Positions 11,172-22,445 of a stretch of DNA of 64,000 nt are shown piece by piece. Position 1 is the stretch's first letter; every line of letters begins with the position of its first letter. The translations under genes and the position numbers were made by a program. The stretch is from NCBI RefSeq assembly GCF_032854445.1, contig NC_088298.1:7425504-7489503 (forward strand), written 5' to 3'. Origin of the DNA: Liolophura sinensis. Lineage: Eukaryota > Mollusca > Polyplacophora > Chitonida > Chitonidae. The notes under the pieces were generated by a model. The model was not told the DNA's origin and did no database searches. It worked only from the letters and a program-made list of their open reading frames with translations.

Positions 11172-11235
11172 CGCCACGATATGGCTGAAATATTGGCGAT
11201 GTGGCGTAAAGCCATAATCATTCATTCATTCATTC
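11172..11235 (+). promoter_or_regulatory. LINE-A 3' terminal stem-loop and (CATT)n tail
   Basis: CGCCAC at 11172 pairs with GTGGCG at 11201, with an inner region containing ATATGGCTGAAATATTGG, followed by the CATT tetranucleotide tail. All LINE-A 3' ends in the window have this element, and two SINE-like families have a variant. It is the likely site recognised by the LINE reverse transcriptase; that role is inferred from other tail-specific LINE/SINE pairs. Confidence 0.75.
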
Positions 11236-14200
11236 TAATTTTTTAGAACGTGTAGCTAGGTGGAAATTCGATAAAGCAGATTGGATCGCATTTGAGATGT
11301 TCTGTGAGGCTGATATCACTCCAGAGACTCTCAAAGCAGCAGATGATCCTATGTTAAAATTTAACGAGCTTGTATTACGAGCTGCCGATAGAACTATACC
11401 TAAGACCTCGACAAATCCCAAATCCAAAAGTAAACCCTGGTACGACAAAGACTGTCGTAAAGCCATAAAGGACCGTAAAAAGGCTGAACGCAAATTTAAT
11501 CAATGTCCTACGGATAATAATTTAAACCAGGTTCGTAATTTTAGAGCTAAGGCTCGTCGATTACTTAAGTCCAAGAGACGATCTTGTTGGCGGAACTTTG
11601 TTTCGGGCATTACGTCAAAAACACCCATGCGTAAGGTCTGGAACATGGTTCAGAAACTTAAGGACAAAAATAATAAAGCAAAAGTTCAGCATTTAAAAGA
11701 AGGAGATAATATATTAACCTCTCCATCTGATATAGACAATAAATTAGCTGAAACAATTTCAACAAAATCTTCTGAGAACTATACTAAAGAATTCCAGCAT
11801 ATTAAAAACCAAAAGGAGAAAACCAAATTGCCCTTTTCTTCTAAGAATTTAGAAGATTATAATCGTCCGTTTAATATCGAAGAACTTAAAACTGCATTTA
11901 AAAATGCCCACGATACTGCTTGTGGTCCCGATAATGTATATTATAAGTTTCTGAACCATTTACCACCTGAGCCATTGGAGACTCTCCTGGATTTGCTTAA
12001 TGATATTTGGACAACTGGTAATTTTCCACCGTCATGGAGGGAGGCGTGTATTATCCCGGTCCCTAAACCGGGTAAGGATCATACTGATCCAAATAATTAC
12101 CGTCCCATAGCTCTTACCAGCTGTGTCTGTAACACTATGGAACGGATGATTAATGATAGACTTGTTTGGTGTCTTGAAACCAACAAGCTTTTATCTAACA
12201 TTCAATGTGGTTTTCGTCAAGGTCGATCTACTTTAGATCACCTTGTTCGATTTGAAACTTTTATTCGTGATGGTTTTGTAAATAATGAACATGTGGTGTC
12301 CATATTTTTTGACCTTGAAAAGGCCTACGACACCACATGGAAATATGGTATTTTAAAAGACCTCACGGATATGGGTCTTAAAGGTCGATTACCTATATTT
12401 ATATCACAATTTTTATCCGATCGTCAGTTTAAGGTACGGGTTGTGTCCTCTCTTTCTGACTCTTATAAGCAGGAAATGGGTGTACCCCAGGGCAGCATTC
12501 TATCACCAACTCTGTTCAGCATAAAAATAAATAGCCTAGCAAAAACATTAACATCTGGCACAGAGGGTTCTTTATACGTGGATGATTTTCACGAGCTAAG
12601 AATATAAATAATGTCGAACGTCAGTTGCAGCTTTGTCCCAACAAAATCGAGAAATGGGCAACTGAAAACGGTTTTAGATTTTCAACGTCTAAAACCGTCG
12701 GTATGCATTTTTGTGGTGAACAGATTAAAATTGTTGGAGAAACTAAATTTTTATGTATAATATTTTATAGTAAACTATCTTTTATACCTCACATAAAAAT
12801 GCTTAAAGCTAAATGTACAAAGGCTCTCGATATATTTAAGGTCGTGTCTAGCACCGATTGGGGTGCTGGCCGATCAGTTTTACTTAATTTATATCGTTCT
12901 CTGGTGAGTTCTAAATTGGACTATGGATCCATCATTTACGGTTCCGCTAGGAAATCGTATATTAAAATGTTGGATCCTGTTCATCACCAAGGTTTGAGGC
13001 TCAGCCTTGGTGCTTTTAGAACCTCACCAGTAGAAAGTTTATACGTGGAGGCAAATGAGCCTTCCTTATACAACCGACGTATTAAACTTAGTCTTCAATA
13101 TACTACAAAGCCTAAAGCACATCCAACAAACCCTGCCTACGACTGTGTTTTCAATCCATTATATGTAGACAAATATACTAAATGTCCTAACAAGATCCCT
13201 TCGTTCGGTCTTCGCAGACGGGACCATATTGTGGGAGCTAACATCAAGCTGAAGGATATAGCTTCGGTGTTTTTCCCGGAGTCTCCTCCATGGCTTCTTC
13301 CACAACCTAAACTAATATTTGATCTACGTACATATAATAAATTAAATACAAATCCTCTTACAATTCAGCAAAGTTTTGCTGAAATCAAGGCTGATTATAT
13401 GGATTATAAATTTATATATACTGACGGGTCAGAGGATGGAGACAGAGTTGCGGCTGCGGCTGTCCTAGAGCAGCGGGTCACTTCTCGTCGTCTGCCACCT
13501 TCATCTTCTATCTTTTCTGCAGAGGCCAGGGCTATACTTCTGGCCTTATCATATGTTTCTTCTGGGCATGCCCAGAGGGCAGTGATATGTAGCGACTCGC
13601 TGTATTGCCTTTTGGCGATTCAGAATAATAAATTTAAAAATCCGTTAATATTTGAGATCATAGCCAAACACCGAAGCTTTAAAATTAAATTTAAAAGAGA
13701 TAAAGATATTATATTATGTTGGATACCAAGTCACACTGGTATCCATGGAAACACAGTCGTGGACAGGGAAGCGAAAGCTGCCCTATATAAACTTGTATCT
13801 CGGGTTAAAGTTCCTTATACTGACGTGAAGTGCAATATTCTTAAATATATTCGTCGCCTTTGGCAGGGTGAATGGGACTTGCAGATCCACAATAAACTGC
13901 ATCCTATTCATCCTGTCATTGGCTACAATAATTATACTTGCGAAAAGTCTCGTAGAGACCAAGTAGTCTTAACAAGGTGTTTTGTTGGGCATTCTCGTCT
14001 AACGCACAATTTCATACTAGATGGGAGCAGTGCTCCCGAGTGCGTTGGATGCGATGCCCAATATGGCATCAAACATATCTTGGTTGACTGTGTAGACTTT
14101 GCCCACGTTCGGCAGAGATTCTACACAGTCGACTCTATATATGATTTGTTTGACAACATCGCTGGCGATGTAGTCATTAATTATTTGAAGGCCATTGGCC

Positions 14201-14484
14201 TTTATCATGAGATATAATTTATTAATATATAAATATTTATCTATAAAGTTATATATACATTTCTTGATATATTATTTTTAAAATATGAGGGTTTTCGAGT
14301 TTTAACTGGTTTTGGTTATTCTAATCTGGTTTTAAACATGTCCAAACATTTGTTTCTATTTTTGATGTTCTCACCACCATATCGGAAACCTCAACAGTCT
14401 CGTGTTTCGACCTTGATCTCGCCACGATATGGCTGAAATATTGCCGATGTGGCGTTAAACCATAATCATTCATTCATTCATTCA
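11234..14484 (+). mobile_element. LINE-A copy 3, 5'-truncated, head-to-tail behind copy 2
   Basis: Begins inside the endonuclease C-terminal region (TCTAATT..TTTAGAACGTG, equivalent to about 7945 in copy 2) immediately at the end of the copy 2 CATT tail, sharing a TTC at the junction. It continues through RT, RNase H and 3' UTR to a stem-loop (14420-14454) and a CATT tail ending at 14484. 5' truncation is the usual outcome of incomplete target-primed reverse transcription. No target-site duplication is evident because the left flank is itself a CATT tail. Confidence 0.9.
11247..14217 (+). pseudogene. LINE-A ORF2 fragment (RT-RNase H), inactivated
   Basis: RT and RNase H portion. RT motifs are present (VPKPGKDHTDPNNYRPIAL, EKAYDTTW, GVPQGSILSPTLF, YVDDF), but directly after YVDDF a small deletion shifts the frame and ends it at 12607 (YVDDFHELRI). 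The frame resumes at 12625 and lacks 13 residues between MHFC and GEQIK relative to other copies. RNase H has YTDGSEDGD, SAEARAI and VDREAKAAL, but the third motif reads SDSLYCLL. The C-terminal zinc-like block is complete (CVGCDAQYGIKHILVDC). Confidence 0.9.
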
Positions 14485-14601
14485 AGAGAGGAGATGATCT
14501 TTTCATGTGAGCCCACCGTTGATGATGTAAGATAAAAGTCTCTCATTTTAGCACTTAACACAAGTCTCCATCAGATTACATACCGACAAAAATTAGTTCT
14601 A

Positions 14602-14790
14602 TTTATTTATTTGTTTGATTGGTGTTTTACGCCGTACTCAAGAATATTTCACTTATACGACGGCGGCCAGCATTATGGTGGGAGGAAACCGGGCAGAGCC
14701 CGGGGGAAACCCACGACCATCCGTAGGTTGCTGGGAGACCTTCCCACTTACGGCCGGAGAGGAAGCCAGCATAAGCTGGACTTGAAAAAA
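14602..14790 (-). repeat. SINE-like repeat family D with (AAATA)-type tail
   Basis: On the minus strand, a body (14790 to about 14665) leads into a stem-loop (GCCGT/ACGGC, 14664-14631) followed by GTAAAACACCAATCAAAC and an AAATA-rich tail. I recognise the body (with GGTGGGAGGAAACCGGGCAG on the plus strand) as a very common molluscan interspersed repeat. A 60-base piece of the same family lies at 38797. No clear RNA polymerase III boxes can be assigned by eye. Confidence 0.75.
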
Positions 14791-15013
14791 ATTAGTTCTA
14801 GAACATGATTCCATTCATATCACTTAAAAAAGTGACAGTCTCAAAGTGCCAAATTCTGAGACAGCTCTAGACATTTCACAGATTCTACACTGTGGAACCA
14901 CTGACTATACATGTACATATTCAATGTAGTTCAGTTCTGAGGAGGTAATTTGCCAGCAGCAGCAGCTTAAAAATGTTTATATATCTTCTATTTTGTCTCT
15001 TTCAAATTTCAGA

Positions 15014-15285
15014 GCGACCTTTGTCCGGACAATGTCCCAGGGTATACTGCTGCTTTAAAACTGGCAAGCTTCCTGGCTAGCATGAAAGAACAGCTGACTC
15101 TATTAACATCGGAGGAGCCAGACAGTCTCATTAGGTTGTGGGATGGCTTGTCTGATTTTGATAAGCAAAGGACAGATGAAGAATGCCTAGTCCCGTATCC
15201 AGGGCCTAATTATGTCCAACCACAAGGTAATGACTGAGACGGATGTACAACTCCTAAGTGTTAATATTAAGACAATACAACAGTG
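15014..15285 (+). repeat. Duplicated exon block of the gene above
   Basis: Starts after TTTCAAATTTCAG and encodes PDNVPGYTAALKLASFLAS, nearly identical to 15531 onward. After DFDKQRT it jumps to the segment equivalent to 16045-16158, including the same in-frame TAG and the same GTAAGT donor. Flanking intron sequence is duplicated too (15286-15460 versus 16159-16343), so this is a genomic duplication and not a retrocopy. Confidence 0.75.
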
Positions 15286-16844
15286 GTAAGTGAAATCTGA
15301 TTTTTCCTGTTTCTGTATATAAGACAAACTGCTTGCACATCTGATGTTTGTGCTGAATTTTTACAGCTCGTTAATGGTGCCATCTTATTTCATTTGTGAA
15401 ATACACAATAGTGCTCCGTAACAGAGAAGTTAATCTATGTCTGTTGTCTTTTCTCCCAGGTGCAACAAAAAAGGAAAGGAGAAAGACCTACAAGCTGTTC
15501 TCCAAGGCACAAATCTGTCTCAAATTTCAGAGCGGCCTTGGTCCGGACAATGTCCCAGGGTATACTGCTGTATTAAAACTGGCAAGCTTCCTGGCTAGTA
15601 TGAAAGAACAGCTGACTCCATTAACATCGGAGGAGCCAGACAGTCTCATTAGGTTGTGGAATGGCTTGTCTGATTTTGATAAGCTAAGGACAAAGTTTCC
15701 CCTGAGGGTATCTCCATCACCAGCGCATGGTCGCTTCAAAAGTCCCAAGCTTTGGGAGTTACAAGCATCCAAAGGTAATAGTACAGGTTTCTATATGCAC
15801 CTCCACCTGAAATGACTTACGGTTTGATTTATGACTGTACATTTTTATGTACATTGCAGGAAAATCTTTGATAAAAATTACATTTATATCCTTTTATATT
15901 CACAGCACTTCTTGGACCCAACCCAACTCGGGCTAACTGGCCCGATTGCAATTCGTTCGTGGAGGCCACGATCGAGAAATTGGTTGCTAAATATCCGAGT
16001 GATAGGCGGTCCAAGAAAACCCAAACTCCCACGAATCGCTGGAATCTCATGAAGAATACCTAGTCCCGTATCCAGGGCCTAATTATGTCCAACCACAATG
16101 TGATGGCTGAGACGGATATACAACTCCTAAGTGTTAATTTTAAGACAATACAACAGTGGTAAGTGAAATCTGATTTTTCCTGTTTCAATATATAAGATAA
16201 ACTGCTAGCACATCTGCTGTTTATGCTGAATTTTTACAGCTGGTTAATGGTGCTATCTTATTACATTTGTGAAATACACAATAGTGCATCCGTAACAGAG
16301 ATGTTCTTCAAAGTTAATCTATTTCTGTTGTCTTTTCACCCAGGTGCAACAAAAAAGGAAAGGAGAAAGACCTACAAGCTGTTCTCCGAGGCACAGATCT
16401 GCTTCAGCCCTCCATGTCCGGGACTGCTGCACCACAGCCAACTACTTTCAGTGTGGGTCAAGGTGAAACATTTTCAATCCCACACCCTGAAGATACAGCA
16501 GGCATGGCAAAACTGAAGCGCCCAAGGTTACAACAGGCTACAACGGCTTCACCTATATTTATGACCAGTGCAACTTTACCAAGACCAGTTCATTTTCGCC
16601 CTGTCGTGCCAGTCACAGCCCACCCTGTGAAACAACCCCTTCCACATGAAACTGCTGTGTCCTCCAATGGAGTGTGGCCCAGTATTTCACCTGTACCCAT
16701 ATTACCCTCTGTATCCCCTGTTGTATTCCAAAACATCAAGTCAACACCAGGTCAGGGTGTGTCTCAAGCTATGCCTGAAAGAAAAGAAGGGGCGCCCAAA
16801 AGAAAGTAAAGTTGGTGCAATGCTCCCAGTGTGGAGAGGAGAGT

Positions 16845-16860
16845 CCCCCCCCCCCCCACC
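16845..16860. repeat. Poly-C tract
   Basis: Run of C interrupted by one A, inside the zinc-ribbon coding region. Its length disrupts the reading frame. Confidence 0.85.
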
Positions 16861-16930
16861 CCCGCTACATCAGCAGTACATGGGCTACAGATACTGCGCG
16901 AAAACTCAAGCAGTACCAATTAAAGAATAA

Positions 16931-18115
16931 AGAAACCTTCAATCCCAGGGTGTCGCGAGGAAGAGGACTATTTGAACAGTACACAGAGAGAAAAGGTATC
17001 GGGGTGAAAAGAACTAAAAATATGTATCTATAAAAAAAATTTAACGCTGCCTATTGTGTCCTAGTCTAGAGAGATATTGACATCTTGATGAAGTTTTTGA
17101 TTATAAATTAAAATACCTGTCAATGCAGAATAAAACTTGTTCAGAAAGCATCAGTGGATAAGCTGATAAACCTGTAACATTGAGTGACATCGCTTCTGTG
17201 GCACAGTAGAAGGTACCAAGCCCTTGTAAAAGCGGAGGAGAAATTTTGTGCAGTCTCAAAATAACACTAAGTGTGCATGGCACAACTGTGATTGCCACAA
17301 CTTCTGTAGATTTATTTTCACTTGAGAATGATACTTTCAAGAAATATGAAATGGGTTAGTGTTTGGGGTTTAATATGATGCTCCATAGTATTTCAGAAAT
17401 CCATAGTATTTCATGAAAATGGAAAATCAGAATTGGTAAAAACATGGTATTAACAATGAGATTAGAAGTTCATCCATTACCACTTGAATCAGCAGTTTGG
17501 GGATGGCTGTGGGGTCTTTGTAAGTCTACATATATGGGGAAAAAGGTTCGGAGGAGGGCATGAATCATTAATGATGAAAATGTAGTTCTGCTTAGTGTCT
17601 TTATGTTTAGAGAAACATTCCATTTATTAACATTGGCAGTGTGCTAAGTGCGGCGATTGTGTTATTCCTAAGATCAGAACAAGCTGATATTCAAGGTTGT
17701 GAGTTTATTTCCATTCATCTATGTTCTTGGACTAATGATTAAGCAAAACGTGTGCAATTATATCTAGGACCAGTTGCCCTGACTGTTTTGTTGTGCAAAA
17801 GCATACACTACCAATTAAGTAAAAGTGAAATTACGGCTCTCAAAATCATTGAAGTTTGTAAGAGGGTATTCAAAGTAGACTAATTGTATTAAAGACAAAA
17901 GGAAGTATAACACACTCATCAGTCCAACATTGTGAACAGAATAAGTTGATGAATGGGCTGGGATAAATTTAGTGGCTCTCTGTCTGCTTGCTTACACAAC
18001 AATAAGGCTCCGTGAAACTCCCAGCAAAGTGGCTGTGAGTTCAGTTCCATTTGTTTTTACTGTGATTTTTCCTCTGGCTTTAAGTCAAAACTTAAGGTGA
18101 AAATATTCTTCCTAG
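16931..18115. other. No recognisable gene
   Basis: AT-rich sequence without long frames, repeats shared elsewhere in the window, or motifs that I can name. It ends at a plausible splice acceptor (TTCTTCCTAG at 18115). Confidence 0.5.
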
Positions 18116-18316
18116 TTTATATCTTGGGGACATAACATCATCAGCCAGCTGGGTATTGACCGTCAGATACTATTCTCATACATCCTGATTGCAAAGTTTG
18201 CCGGCGTTCACAAGGTGGTGGAGGTACTGCAGTACATAGGCCTGGGTAACAGCAGTAATTTGTTGCGTAGGCATTTAGAGGAGGAGCATGGGGATCGTTA
18301 TCTCAAGGCGATGTAA
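18116..18316 (+). CDS. Orphan terminal exon, unknown protein
   Basis: Open from a plausible acceptor (TTCTTCCTAG) to TAA at 18314-18316. It encodes 66 residues without ATG: FISWGHNIISQLGIDRQILF, then an aliphatic stretch (SYILIAKFAGVHKVVEVLQY), then GLGNSSNLLRRHLEEEHGDR and a final YLKAM. Composition and the exon-like left border suggest a real last exon, possibly of the zinc-ribbon gene upstream or of another lost gene. I do not recognise the family. Confidence 0.45.
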   Translation, partial: FISWGHNIISQLGIDRQILFSYILIAKFAGVHKVVEVLQYIGLGNSSNLLRRHLEEEHGDRYLKAM

Positions 18317-18897
18317 CAGGCCCTTTGCTATAGTTTACTAAACTTAGTGACTGGGAATACTTATTCAAGCACATGTACCTCGCTCCACCCACCCCACCTT
18401 TACCTGATACCTAGCCTAGACATGTGTAATAGGGGTACCTGGCAGTGGGGCCATACTAGATATATGTGTGTGTTTTCATTCAACATGAAAGTTTTTATAA
18501 CTTGTAAAGTTTGTGCCTCTCAGTGATGATCTATATACCATTTTTTTGTGAAACAAGCTCTCAAATGACATAAATTAAGTGACGGTTAGAAACTATGTAG
18601 AATATATTAGTAACTCAAAAAGGTGAAAACTAATAGGAAGGCTGGTCATTTATGACTCTAATTGGCTCCAACTTTTTGGTCTTTGATTTGGTATTATTTG
18701 TTTTTACCAGTTCTTATAACCTGTCCTTTCCTGAACATTGTGATATTGATATTTACCATGTTCAAGTCACATATAGTTTTATAAATGTTTCCTCAATAGC
18801 ACAATGCGGAATAAGTTACTCTACACACTGGGAAGGTCGTGTAGTTTAAATTTACATTATTACCCTGTTTTTTGTGTCGTTTTTTTTTTCTTTGTAG

Positions 18898-19240
18898 TTA
18901 CGCTGTCGTAAGTAAGGGCTCTTGGGTGGAAATCAGTTCCAAATGTGGTGAACTGTGTCCAAATTTTCTAGGACTTTTTGACCTCATATTGTCTTTACCA
19001 GCCCATTCAGTGGAGCGTGAGCGTGGCTTCAGTCTAATGAAGAGGGCAAAGAATGATTGGAGAAGCTCCTTAACCATAGACACCCTCACAGGCTAAATGA
19101 GAATATTCCTTCAGTCACCAGAAATTTCAGATTTTGATCTCACCAAGGCAAGCAACCTCTGGAATACGTCGTCCAAAACAAAAAGGCGTCCTTTCCAGAC
19201 CCCATATAAGAAAAGAAAACGAACACTTTTTACTGGAGTC
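18898..19240 (+). pseudogene. hAT-family transposase C-terminal dimerisation domain, broken
   Basis: After an acceptor-like TTTCTTTGTAG the frame reads CPNFLGLFDLILSLPAHSVE, then RERGFSLMKRAKNDWRSSLT, the pattern of the hAT C-terminal dimerisation region (PAHSVERERGFS is the core motif; hAT proteins usually read VECERGFS). An in-frame TAA (19094-19096) separates this from the continuation MRIFLQSPEISDFDLTKASN and a Lys/Arg-rich end. No DDE core or BED finger is visible upstream, so this is a tail fragment or the last exon of a domesticated hAT-like gene that has decayed. Confidence 0.7.
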
Positions 19241-19282
19241 AGAGACCAGTCAAGAAGAGGGCACTGATGATGAAAATAATTG

Positions 19283-19356
19283 ATCACTCTGTCGTCGTCA
19301 TATGACTGAAAAATTGTTGAGTACGACGTTAAACCCCAAGCACTCACTCACTCACT
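19283..19356 (+). repeat. SINE-like family E, 3' end only
   Basis: Stem CGTCGT (19293) pairs with ACGACG (19323), enclosing CATATGACTGAAAAATTGTT, followed by TTAAACCCCAAG and a (CACT)n tail. It is the same 3' end as the complete element at 27928-28265 in inverted orientation. Confidence 0.8.
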
Positions 19357-19359
19357 GTC

Positions 19360-20735
19360 AGCTGTGTAAATCTAACAAAATATGTGTACATTGTTTTAAT
19401 AAATATTACCTCTCAGAGGTTTGGTACATGTTCATCTGCTGTATTTGCTTCTTTCCAAGCGTGTCACGTGTAATTATCTGAACATTTCAGTGGCAGCAAA
19501 GAGGCCAACTTAAAATCTTGAGGGGAACCTGAATCTGGGGTCATGGTTGCCCTGCGGACAATCTCAAAAATCGCTAATATTGAGGGCTAAGTGATGTTCG
19601 TAGTACTTGTTTGAAAAAAACATTAGCTCGATCACTTCTTTGTTTTATACTAAATAAACCGCTTTGATTTCAAACCAACTCTTTCAAACCCTTATGTTAA
19701 AGTTTGAACTAATTTAAGCCAACGCCTGTGGTTCCATTATACACACTTTAAGAGGTAAATAGAAATAATGCAGCTTCTGTGTGTATATTGTGGTGAAGGT
19801 AAATTTATCTCCATACATAAATATGATTGCATGTTATATTCCACTTTACCCTAAGTGTGCACTTTGGAACTGAAACCCAAGTATTGTAGTTGCGTTAGAC
19901 GACCGTGTTCTCATTAGCCTTTTTAATATGTTTTTTTAGTCAGAATTTTTCTCATCGCTTGAACGCATATGGGCATCTCGCACTGTATATCAGTAGATCT
20001 AAGGCAGTGTAACAACTAACCCCGTTGAGTGTAACCATTTGCCCCATATATGGGGTAAGTTGTCACAGACTTTGTTTTGTGATTTTAAATTGCGTTAATA
20101 TTAAAAGTTCACTTATAGGCCTACCTGGTCTTAAAAATCTATCTTATACACGGGCAATGGATCACTCCGTCACATGTAGTTATGCTGTTGTAATAAACCA
20201 AATACTCTGCTCTATAGTCAGACTTTTCCAAAAATTGTAACAACTAGCCCCAGTCTCGCCTAATAATGCACACTACTTGCACCTGTTATTTAGGAAATTT
20301 GCCAAAAAGCCAACTGATAAATACTAACGAGTCCACTGCTCGTTAGAAGTCGGTGGCATGCTGTTTTAAATTTATGTAACGTGTACATGTATATACATAC
20401 ATACATTTGACTGCACTATGTATGATCTGATCTGAAGAGGGTCCACAGTAGGTGGACTTCCTAAATCTGTAGTATAAATCTATCAAATCTAAATAGGGCA
20501 GACCAGGGTAATTCCATAACCTACTTTTATAAAACTGAAATATTTTGGCCTGGACCCATGAGAAGCACTCTAAACTTACTCTAATATACAGGCACCATAT
20601 GACAAACAATATTACAACATAATCTTGGTTTTTAACATGGACACAATATTTATTATTAAAAATTACAAAAACTGCAATATACTTGCGGAACGCGGCAATT
20701 CCACACCTCGTAAACTTTAAAGGTTAAACTGCCGG
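19360..20735. other. No recognisable gene
   Basis: AT-rich sequence; a few short frames (20025-20240, 20343-20609) have no recognisable motif. The ACATACATACAT run near 20395-20406 is a minor tetranucleotide repeat. Confidence 0.5.
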
Positions 20736-20795
20736 TTTAGTCTCATTTCGCCTACTTTCACACCTTTATGATTCTCATTTCGCCTACTTCAGATT
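20728..20795. repeat. Short inverted-repeat element, copy 1
   Basis: Contains TCTCATTTCGCCTACTT twice (near 20740 and 20773) beside AACTGCCGGTTTAG. The same words recur at 28991-29080 with one in inverted orientation. This may be a MITE-like non-autonomous element. Confidence 0.5.
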
Positions 20796-21314
20796 TTTCG
20801 GACAGGCATCCTGTAGATGGTTGGGGACACGCCCCCTAATGGGTTCCTACTGAGCGTCTCTCACTCATCGCCTGAGTGAACTTAGTAGAAGCGCAATGCT
20901 CACTGAAGTCTTGATGGTGAATACCGTTTGCATCAGAGTGACACTGGCAGAACTTTACTCACTTATCACAATAAGTACGATCGCAGACGTCGAGACAATC
21001 AGGATATTAGGAATTGAATTGAATTGGCGTCCTGAAGGCAAGTGAAGTCCTGAAGCATCGATACAACCACTTGATATACAACACTGAGCTTTACAGTAGA
21101 ACACTGAGCTTCCTACCAGGCAACCAAGAAAGACAGGCAACAGAAGAAGAAAGGAAAACAAGAAATGTAAACCAGAAACGTAAACCCTTACACTCCTATA
21201 GGAGAAAGAAAGAAGCAAAACAGCTAAGTATAATCGTTTCATTACTCCTTTCCTTTTTCAGTTTAAGAAGTCTAAACCCAGCAAACTTTCGACAATCCCT
21301 CGACCCCATCTAAC

Positions 21315-22413
21315 ATGGCTAAACGCAAGGCGACTGATATCCCTGAACTGAACAGGTCACCGAAGCGTTTCGCCCAAAGCCCTCCTACAAACATTGTTAG
21401 CTTTATAGCAATTATTCACAGTTTAGTGAATATGAGGGCTAGCCAATTCCCTAAACAGAAATTAGCCCAAGACCTGAAAAAGAAAGCTGGGGATGTCCAC
21501 AGCGTTACTGAACTACCTGGCGGTGACCTTAAAATCCGTTGCAGATCCGAAACGCAATTCCAGAAACTTTTACATGTTGACCTTCTAGCAGACAAACCAG
21601 TAAATATTAAACCTTATACACCTCGAAGAACACAATGTAAAGGTGTAATATATGGCATTGACCTAAATACCAAAATGGAAGATCTGATAAATCAGCTCAA
21701 AGATCAAAATGTTCTGCATGCAAAACGTCTTAGTAAGGGCAACACACTAACAACAAGCGTAATGATTGTCTTTAAAGGATTAAAATTACCAGAAACAGTC
21801 CAGCTGTCCCTGCACAACATTATTGTGAAACCTTTCTATGAAGCGCCTAGACGTTGCTACCAGTGCCAAAAATTTGGTCACACAAAGAAAGTTTGTAAAT
21901 CCGACATAGTTTGCCCCAAATGTTCAGGAAAACATGAATATCAAAATTGTACAGAAACATAGACCACCTGTGCAAACTGTAAACAAAACCACTCAGCAGG
22001 ATATAAAGGGTGCAGCGCATACAAAAGAGCCAAAACAATCGAGTTTATAAAGGCAGACAAAGGAGTAAGTTACGCCGAAGCTGTCAAACAACCCAGGCAG
22101 ACACAAAAACCCACCTCAAAAGGACAAAATGACAGCGCAAAGTGAACTAGAAAATCATGCACAGGAAACCGGAACCGAACAAACCGACCAAATTATCATG
22201 AGTAAACTGGAATTTCTGGGTTTTATAAATATAGTGATCAACTCCGTTCACAATCAACGGACAACAAACAGAACCAAAACTGACATAATATCCAATATCG
22301 CACATGACTTTCTAAATTGGAAATTCACCCCAAAAGAAATAATTGAATGGGGAATGAACCCAAAATTTACCCAGAAGGCTACTCTACTCCAACCAAAATA
22401 CCAGAACAACTAA
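21315..22413 (+). pseudogene. LINE-B ORF1, zinc-knuckle RNA-binding protein, broken
   Basis: The first 215 codons run to a TAG at 21960-21962, in the middle of the zinc-knuckle region: CYQCQKFGHTKKVC and CPKCSGKHEYQNC precede the stop, and in the same frame CANCKQNHSAGYKGC follows. The frame continues to TGA near 22143, while a shifted frame (22129-22413) carries a plausible C-terminus (SKLEFLGFINIVINSVHNQR). One nonsense change plus one frameshift therefore separate it from a complete ORF1 of about 360 residues. Like LINE-A ORF1, it would package the element RNA. Confidence 0.8.
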
Positions 22414-22445
22414 ATACGTCAATATAATCACAGCCCCAACAATGA

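Larger units (their letters stand above)
5328..11235 (+). mobile_element. LINE-A copy 2, near full length (5.9 kb)
   Basis: Complete structure: 5' terminus CCCCCGTGGGG at 5328, 5' UTR, intact ORF1 (5914-7281), broken ORF2 (7281-10974), 3' UTR with terminal stem-loop (11172-11206) and (CATT)n tail ending about 11235. Its length equals the minus-strand copy at 29429-35334 to within a few bases. The 3' tail runs directly into a second, truncated LINE-A with no spacer, so the 3' flank and any target-site duplication cannot be read. Confidence 0.93.
15014..16930 (+). pseudogene. Decayed multi-exon gene, zinc-ribbon C-terminus, internal exon duplication
   Basis: Exons follow GT-AG borders with matching phases. 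Exon 15531-15774 (GPDNVPGYTAVLKLASF..., donor GGTAATA, phase 1) joins 15906-16158 (LLGPNPTRANWPDCNSFVEA...ETDIQLLSVNFKTIQQ, donor GTAAGT, phase 2), which joins 16344 onward (WCNKKGKEKDLQAVLRGTD, then a Pro/Thr/Ser-rich stretch). The end has CSQCGEE and, past a poly-C tract, HQQYMGYRYCAKT, resembling a C-x2-C...H...C zinc ribbon. A TAG interrupts exon 15906-16158 after NLMKNT, and the poly-C breaks the last frame. 15014-15285 is a second, internally deleted copy of these exons carrying the same TAG. The protein resembles an unnamed multi-copy marine-invertebrate family; function unknown. Confidence 0.6.
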
